NCBI GenBank assembly: GCA_021819435.1
Contig: JAKARB010000003.1
Span: 281,312-345,311 of the forward strand
Length of the DNA stretch: 64,000 nucleotides
From: Pseudomonadota bacterium
GTDB taxonomy: Bacteria; Pseudomonadota; Gammaproteobacteria; Burkholderiales; Burkholderiaceae_C
Direction: 5' to 3'
The translations under genes were made by a program, and so were the position numbers. The notes below the pieces were generated by a model. It was not told where the DNA came from, made no database searches, and worked only from the letters and a program-made list of their open reading frames with translations. Positions 59,875-64,000 of this stretch are shown in pieces. The first letter of the stretch is position 1. Every line of letters begins with the position of its first letter.

Positions 59875-61041
59875 ATGGCCTGGGCGCGCATTTCCAACAC
59901 CAGCCATGACGATGGCGCCGGCACGTTGGCAGCGCTGGTGCGCGAACGAGGCGGCAGCGGCCGCGTGTTTGCGGTCACGGCGGGCCACGTGTTGGGCACA
60001 CACCCCGATGCGGCGTTGGACGACGAAATCGCCATTGAGTGGCCGCAGGCTGGCTCGGTGACTGGCGTGACCGTGACCGCCCGGCTGTGCGCATGGCAAC
60101 CACGCTTCGACGGCAGCCCGGCTGATGGCATCGACGCCGCCTTGTCCACGATCAACCGCGCCGACTACACGCAGCTTGCACTCGTCCCCGGCCTGCTCCC
60201 CGCTGGCGTCGCGCAACCGGTCGTTGGCGCGGCGGTGGTGCTCCAGTCCCTGCGGGGACCAGTGAGCGGACAACTGCTGGGTTACGTGTCCTGTTGGATG
60301 CGGGGTGGACAGAACTTCGAGCACCGCTATTTCTTGGAAGATGCGCTCTGCTACGACCTGCCTGGGGGAAGCCAACATGGCGACAGCGGCGCAGCCGTCC
60401 GGGATGCTCACGGCCGGCTGCTGGCCATTCACGTCGGGGCGACACCGCCCGGCACACAGGGCAACGCGTTGGGAATCCCCATTCAACGCGTGCTGGACCA
60501 TTGGGGGGTGGACCTTGTCACGGGGTCAACTCAGCCATCGCCACCGCCTCTGCAGCACAGTGAGCCCCTGCTGCCCACCACGCATCGGGTCGTCACGTCG
60601 ACCGGAGAAGCTGCGCCCACCACCGCCGCAGCACAGGACGGCGACGACCGCGGCGTCTTGATCCGCACCGTATGGGGTGAGGCACGCGGAGAGCCCAGGG
60701 AAGGCATGGCGGGCGTGGCCCATGTGGTGCTGAACCGAGTGCGTGCGCAGCGCTACTGGGGGCACACCATCAGCGGGGTCTGCCTCAAACCTTACCAATT
60801 CAGTTGCTGGAACGCAGGCGACCCCAACCGCGCCCAACTGCTGACGCTGGCTGTGGAAAACACACGCGTCAAGGAGGTGCGCGATGTCGTGGACGCAGTC
60901 ATGAACAACCGCTTCGGCGACCCGACGGACGGAGCCACCCACTACCACAACCGCTGGATGGCTCGCCCCCCACGCTGGGCGCAGGGCCGCACGCCCTGCC
61001 GCTTCATCGGCAAACACGCGTTCTACAAGAACATTGACTGA
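59875..61041 (+). CDS. Trypsin-like protease fused to SleB-type cell-wall hydrolase
   Basis: A 388-residue two-domain protein. Residues 1-215 look like a chymotrypsin-fold protease: His 38 in TAGHV, Asp 87 in GIDAAL, Ser 171 in HGDSGAAV, then LLAIHVG. A Pro/Thr linker follows. Residues 260-388 are a SleB (Hydrolase_2) domain: LIRTVWGEARGEPREGMAGVA with catalytic Glu 269, VVLNRV, YQFSCW, DGATHYHN and the C-terminal GKHAFYKNID. There is no signal peptide. SleB enzymes cut glycan strands. I know of no described protein with this fusion, though I cannot search. Confidence 0.85.
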   Translation: MAWARISNTSHDDGAGTLAALVRERGGSGRVFAVTAGHVLGTHPDAALDDEIAIEWPQAGSVTGVTVTARLCAWQPRFDGSPADGIDAALSTINRADYTQLALVPGLLPAGVAQPVVGAAVVLQSLRGPVSGQLLGYVSCWMRGGQNFEHRYFLEDALCYDLPGGSQHGDSGAAVRDAHGRLLAIHVGATPPGTQGNALGIPIQRVLDHWGVDLVTGSTQPSPPPLQHSEPLLPTTHRVVTSTGEAAPTTAAAQDGDDRGVLIRTVWGEARGEPREGMAGVAHVVLNRVRAQRYWGHTISGVCLKPYQFSCWNAGDPNRAQLLTLAVENTRVKEVRDVVDAVMNNRFGDPTDGATHYHNRWMARPPRWAQGRTPCRFIGKHAFYKNID

Positions 61042-61051
61042 GGGCGAGGCC

Positions 61052-62923
61052 ATGGACTCACGCATGCTGGATGTGGCAATTGGACTGGTACTGGTCTTCG
61101 CGCTGTTTGGCCTGTTGGTCACGGCCATGCACGAATGGCTCGCACAGGTGATGAAGTCACGCGGCAAGATGCTGCGCCTGTCAGTGACCTCGCTGCTCGG
61201 AGACCACACCGAGTTGGCCGATGAACTGATGAAGCAGCCACTGCTGACCTCGATGGCTCAAGGCAATGCGAACTCGAATCCCAAGCCTTCCTATTTGGCT
61301 GCGGATGTGTTTGTCTCAGCGCTGATCGCGTTCCTGACGAAGAAATACCTGCCTCCCGGCAGCGAAAAGCCTCCCACGCCCGCCGAGTTCGTCACCCGAC
61401 TGCAGGCGAATTTGCCCGCCAACCTGCACGAGAGCCTGAAGACCCTGCTGCCTGGAGCCGAGGTCGACTGGCCTGCCTTTGAACAACGCCTTTGCGCCTG
61501 GTACAACGCCGTGGGAGAGCGCGCAAGCGGATGGTACAAGCGCGGTGCACAGCGCGACATGCTGATCATCGGCACGGTGACCGCGGCACTGCTGAACATC
61601 AATCCCATTGTGATCGGGCCCAGGCTGTGGGATGACGACATGCTGCGCAAGTCCATGGTCACGGCGGGAGAGCAAGCCAGCAGGGCCTATGAAGCCGAGC
61701 AGGCCAAGGCAACTGCTGGTGACACCACATCGGCCACCAACGTCGCCGTGAATTCAAGCAGCGCGCAAGTGCACCCCCCAGACACAGCCAAAGCAAAGGT
61801 GATGGCGACACCGCTATCCATCGACGTGGAGGAGCAGATCGCCAAGCTAAAACAGAACCTGGACCACTTGGCAACGTCCGCCTTGGGCACCACCATGACA
61901 CGCGACTCGACCAGCGTGTTGCTGCTCGCCCTGGACGAGCCCGCCAAGCTTGCCAACGCTCTGGACGATGCACGCATTGCTGCTGACGGCAGCATTGAGC
62001 GACAGCGAATCAGGCTCCAGGGGCGAATCGAATTGGAGACGCACCTCGCGGCGCTGCGCAAGCACGCGCATGCACTGGCTGCCCAAGGTCTGGGCGAAGA
62101 CTTACCGGGCAAGATTGATGCGCTCAAGCTGGCCATCGACAAGGAACTCAAAGACCGTGAGGCCCCACAGCGCAGAGGCCAATGCGAACAGGTCAACTCC
62201 GAAGAGGCGCGCAAGCTTTGCCAGCACCTCAACGACCTGAACTCCCTGCAACTCGCCGGACTGCCCATCGGCTGGTCACCACCGTACCTGCCCAACGTGG
62301 TGCAGAGTTCGGCCTGCAAGCGCGTGGCGTGGACGTCATCGCCACAGCAGCAGACGCCCAACGCCCAGGCGGCAGACAAAAAACCGGAAGACCCGCCACC
62401 GGCCCAATGCTCTGGCGCCGGGCTGCTGACCAATCCGAACATCTGGCTGGCGGTCCTCGGCTGGCTGCTCACGGGGATGGCTGGCACCTTGGGCGGGGCT
62501 TTTTGGTTCGACCTGCTGACACGCTTCGTGAAGCTGCGTAGCGCGGGCGGCAAGCCTGACACCGGGGATGCGGGGGGCGCACCAACCACTGGTTCAACCG
62601 CAGCCTCAGGTGGCAGCACCGCGCCGGCCCCAGGTGCAGGCGGCGTCATGACCCTTCCTGCCGCACCGGCACAGCCGCAAGCCTCTGCGCAGAGCGATGT
62701 GCTCAACGCCGCCGAAGCGATGTTGACAACGGCCGAGGTCGAGGAAATCCAGCGGGCGCTCAAGGTCACCGTGACGGGCTACTTCAACGGCGCCACCCGC
62801 GATGCCATTGCCCAGTACCAGCGCGACGAGGGCCAGCAAAGCAGCGGCGAGCTGTCTGCGGCGCAGATTGCCGCGCTGCTTGGGCGCCCTCCGCTGGGAG
62901 ATGGAGACGGCTTTGTCGGCTGA
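61052..62923 (+). CDS. Membrane protein with C-terminal peptidoglycan-binding domain
   Basis: A 623-residue protein. An N-terminal membrane helix (MLDVAIGLVLVFALFGLLV) is followed by PSYLAADVFVSALIAFL, ERASGWYKRGAQRDMLIIG with a second helix, and RLWDDDMLRKSM. A long soluble helical part comes next, then LAVLGWLLTGMAGTLGGAFWFDLLTR (in outline), a third helix. These blocks occur in a widespread uncharacterised membrane family I recall without a name. After an Ala/Gly/Pro linker, residues 565-615 (EEIQRALKVTVTGYFNGATR, AIAQYQRDEG) form a PG_binding_1-like domain. ATG 61052 has a GAGG site; it starts 10 bases after the hydrolase gene. Confidence 0.82.
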   Translation: MDSRMLDVAIGLVLVFALFGLLVTAMHEWLAQVMKSRGKMLRLSVTSLLGDHTELADELMKQPLLTSMAQGNANSNPKPSYLAADVFVSALIAFLTKKYLPPGSEKPPTPAEFVTRLQANLPANLHESLKTLLPGAEVDWPAFEQRLCAWYNAVGERASGWYKRGAQRDMLIIGTVTAALLNINPIVIGPRLWDDDMLRKSMVTAGEQASRAYEAEQAKATAGDTTSATNVAVNSSSAQVHPPDTAKAKVMATPLSIDVEEQIAKLKQNLDHLATSALGTTMTRDSTSVLLLALDEPAKLANALDDARIAADGSIERQRIRLQGRIELETHLAALRKHAHALAAQGLGEDLPGKIDALKLAIDKELKDREAPQRRGQCEQVNSEEARKLCQHLNDLNSLQLAGLPIGWSPPYLPNVVQSSACKRVAWTSSPQQQTPNAQAADKKPEDPPPAQCSGAGLLTNPNIWLAVLGWLLTGMAGTLGGAFWFDLLTRFVKLRSAGGKPDTGDAGGAPTTGSTAASGGSTAPAPGAGGVMTLPAAPAQPQASAQSDVLNAAEAMLTTAEVEEIQRALKVTVTGYFNGATRDAIAQYQRDEGQQSSGELSAAQIAALLGRPPLGDGDGFVG

Positions 62924-62927
62924 ACCC

Positions 62928-63713
62928 ATGATCATCCAGTCCTTCGCCGCACCGCGAGAGGCTGTTGTCGCCGTCAAGCTGAACGTGCGCAGGGGCCCCT
63001 CGCGCCAGTCTGCGCTATGCCGCCGCGCCCTGCCCGGCCAGGTGCTGCGTGTTGCCTGCCTGGTAGACGGCGAGGACTATCTCGGCGAGAGTGGCTGGTT
63101 CCAGGAGGCGGGCTCCGGCCTGTACTTCTGGGCTGGCGGCGCGCGCTTGCGTGAGGGCGCGCCCGATCCGACAGCCAGTTCGCCCATGCGCCTGAACCGC
63201 CGTGGTGACGGCACCATCCGCCCGCTCGGCAATGCCGATCTGGAACAGGTCTTCGGACGTTTCAGCTTCAGGGAAGCGAGTGGCGGCGCCGTGCAAATCA
63301 CCGACGCCGCTTGGCAACAATGCCTGGTGCCTTTCCAACCCGGCCGGCTCATGGAACTGGGCTGCAGTCATCTGCGAGTCCACAGCAAGGCGCTCCCCGC
63401 GTTCACGAGGGTCTTCCAAGCGATTGAGAACGCCTCACTGTCTGACCGCATCCTTGGATGCGGAGGCACGTTTGTGCCCCGTCACAAAGGCTGGAACCCC
63501 AAACGCGAACTGAGCTCACACAGCTGGGGTGTGGCCATTGACCTCAACGTACCGTGGAACGGCTACGGCGTTGAACCCGCACTCATGGGCCGCACGGGCT
63601 GCCTGCGCGAACTGGTGCCCTTGTTCGCCCAGGAAGGTTTTGCGTGGGGCGGTCATTTCAGCGGCAGCGAACGCGACGGCATGCATTTCGAACTGGCCAG
63701 GTTGGACCTGTGA
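62928..63713 (+). CDS. SH3-type plus M15 peptidase, L-alanyl-D-Glu or D,D-carboxypeptidase type
   Basis: A 261-residue protein. Residues 10-75 resemble a bacterial SH3 domain (VAVKLNVRRGPSRQSALCRR, GWFQEAGSGLYFWAGG). The C-terminal domain carries the M15/VanY-like zinc motif SHSWGVAIDLN (His 198, Asp 205) and the closing GGHFSGSERDGMHFEL (His 253), as in phage endolysins and cell-wall carboxypeptidases. No signal peptide is visible. It is the last gene of the four-gene module, five bases after the membrane protein's stop. Substrate bond and delivery route are unknown. Confidence 0.85.
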   Translation: MIIQSFAAPREAVVAVKLNVRRGPSRQSALCRRALPGQVLRVACLVDGEDYLGESGWFQEAGSGLYFWAGGARLREGAPDPTASSPMRLNRRGDGTIRPLGNADLEQVFGRFSFREASGGAVQITDAAWQQCLVPFQPGRLMELGCSHLRVHSKALPAFTRVFQAIENASLSDRILGCGGTFVPRHKGWNPKRELSSHSWGVAIDLNVPWNGYGVEPALMGRTGCLRELVPLFAQEGFAWGGHFSGSERDGMHFELARLDL

Positions 63714-63916
63714 CTCGGCAAGCACCATCTGACGCATGGCGGGTTTCAAGGTGAGTTTTGAAACGGCCGCCCCCCGCCCAACTGTCTTGCCGTAACCGCA
63801 ACCGCGATGATCTCGGTCTGAGCGCGGGCAAAAGCGGAGCGTTCATTTGAGCCAAGACATGATGCTGTATATTCATAAGGGGTATCCTTTTAGCTCCAGC
63901 AACGCCGGAGTACTGG

Positions 63917-64000
63917 ATGGATATCCAGCATATCGCAAGCCCAGAGGCAGGTAAAGACCACCCGTCCAACTGGAACGATTTCCTCGACTGGTTCAGCTCT
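63917..64000 (+). CDS. N-terminus of a probable IS1595-type transposase, cut by window end
   Basis: The 28 codons visible begin MDIQHIASPEAGKDHPSNWN and continue FLDWFSS. IS1595-family transposases typically open in this way (PEAG.DYP..W..F..WF), just before their zinc-finger region. The assignment is from memory of the family and from a very short piece. The 200 bases between the M15 gene and this start hold no gene and should contain the element's left inverted repeat, whose edge I cannot define without the other end. Confidence 0.6.
   Translation, partial: MDIQHIASPEAGKDHPSNWNDFLDWFSS

Overview
The window is a high-GC chromosomal stretch of a betaproteobacterium, most likely Burkholderiales (Comamonadaceae/Sphaerotilus-Ideonella-like). 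The grounds are the dcw cluster order, a fused murE-murF gene, the MurG sequence type, the thiC-thiO-thiS-thiG-thiDE order behind a TPP riboswitch, MetR-controlled metE, and the overall base composition. Placement is by family resemblance from memory, not by a search.

Layout. (1) 1-16.2 kb, minus strand: the division and cell wall (dcw) cluster, read mraZ-rsmH-ftsL-ftsI-murEF-mraY-murD-ftsW-murG-murC-ddl-ftsQ-ftsA. Most junctions overlap by 1-11 bases, ftsA runs off the left edge, and 10-bp-phased MraZ boxes lie upstream of mraZ. MurD carries a ~115-residue acidic Ala/Glu/Pro-rich insert. (2) 16.5-19.4 kb: feoA-feoB plus a Cys-rich small membrane protein, behind candidate FNR and Fur boxes. 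(3) 19.4-26.1 kb: a promoter, a TPP riboswitch and the thiamine operon, ending in a ThiD-ThiE fusion. (4) 26.2-27.7 kb: a YefM-YoeB toxin-antitoxin pair with its operator, then a CsaA-like gene flanked by attC-like integron recombination sites, with no integrase in view. (5) 27.8-43.5 kb: mostly housekeeping genes: cytochrome b561, a DUF1857 protein, bioB, a hybrid sensor kinase, a DUF4442 protein, a DUF1501/DUF1800 secreted pair, metE, ogt, dienelactone hydrolase, metR, an esterase and glutaryl-CoA dehydrogenase. (6) 43.6-57.0 kb: an organosulfur-scavenging island. It holds a sigma54 activator of SfnR type, two MsuC/SfnB-like acyl-CoA-dehydrogenase-fold monooxygenases, SsuD/MsuD, MsuE, SfnG, a third member of that fold (SfnB) and a complete LivFGHMK-type ABC transporter. 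Three sigma54 (-24/-12) promoters and repeated CTGCTG-N3-CAGCAG palindromes fit SfnR control. A porin gene follows on the other strand. (7) 58.2-64 kb: an accessory segment bounded by a frameshifted QorB remnant and by the start of what looks like an IS1595-type transposase. It encodes a lipoprotein, a trypsin-like protease fused to a SleB cell-wall hydrolase, a membrane protein with a peptidoglycan-binding domain, and an SH3/M15 peptidase.

How the parts work together. The dcw genes make lipid II and the septal machinery. The sulfur island could import organosulfur compounds and take dimethyl sulfone through methanesulfinate and methanesulfonate to sulfite, with MsuE supplying FMNH2. The four-gene cell-wall module at the right end is the best candidate for an undescribed system. 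Its enzymes attack or bind peptidoglycan, yet the two hydrolases show no signal peptide, which suggests a special delivery route or a lysis, defence or effector role. That function is inference only.
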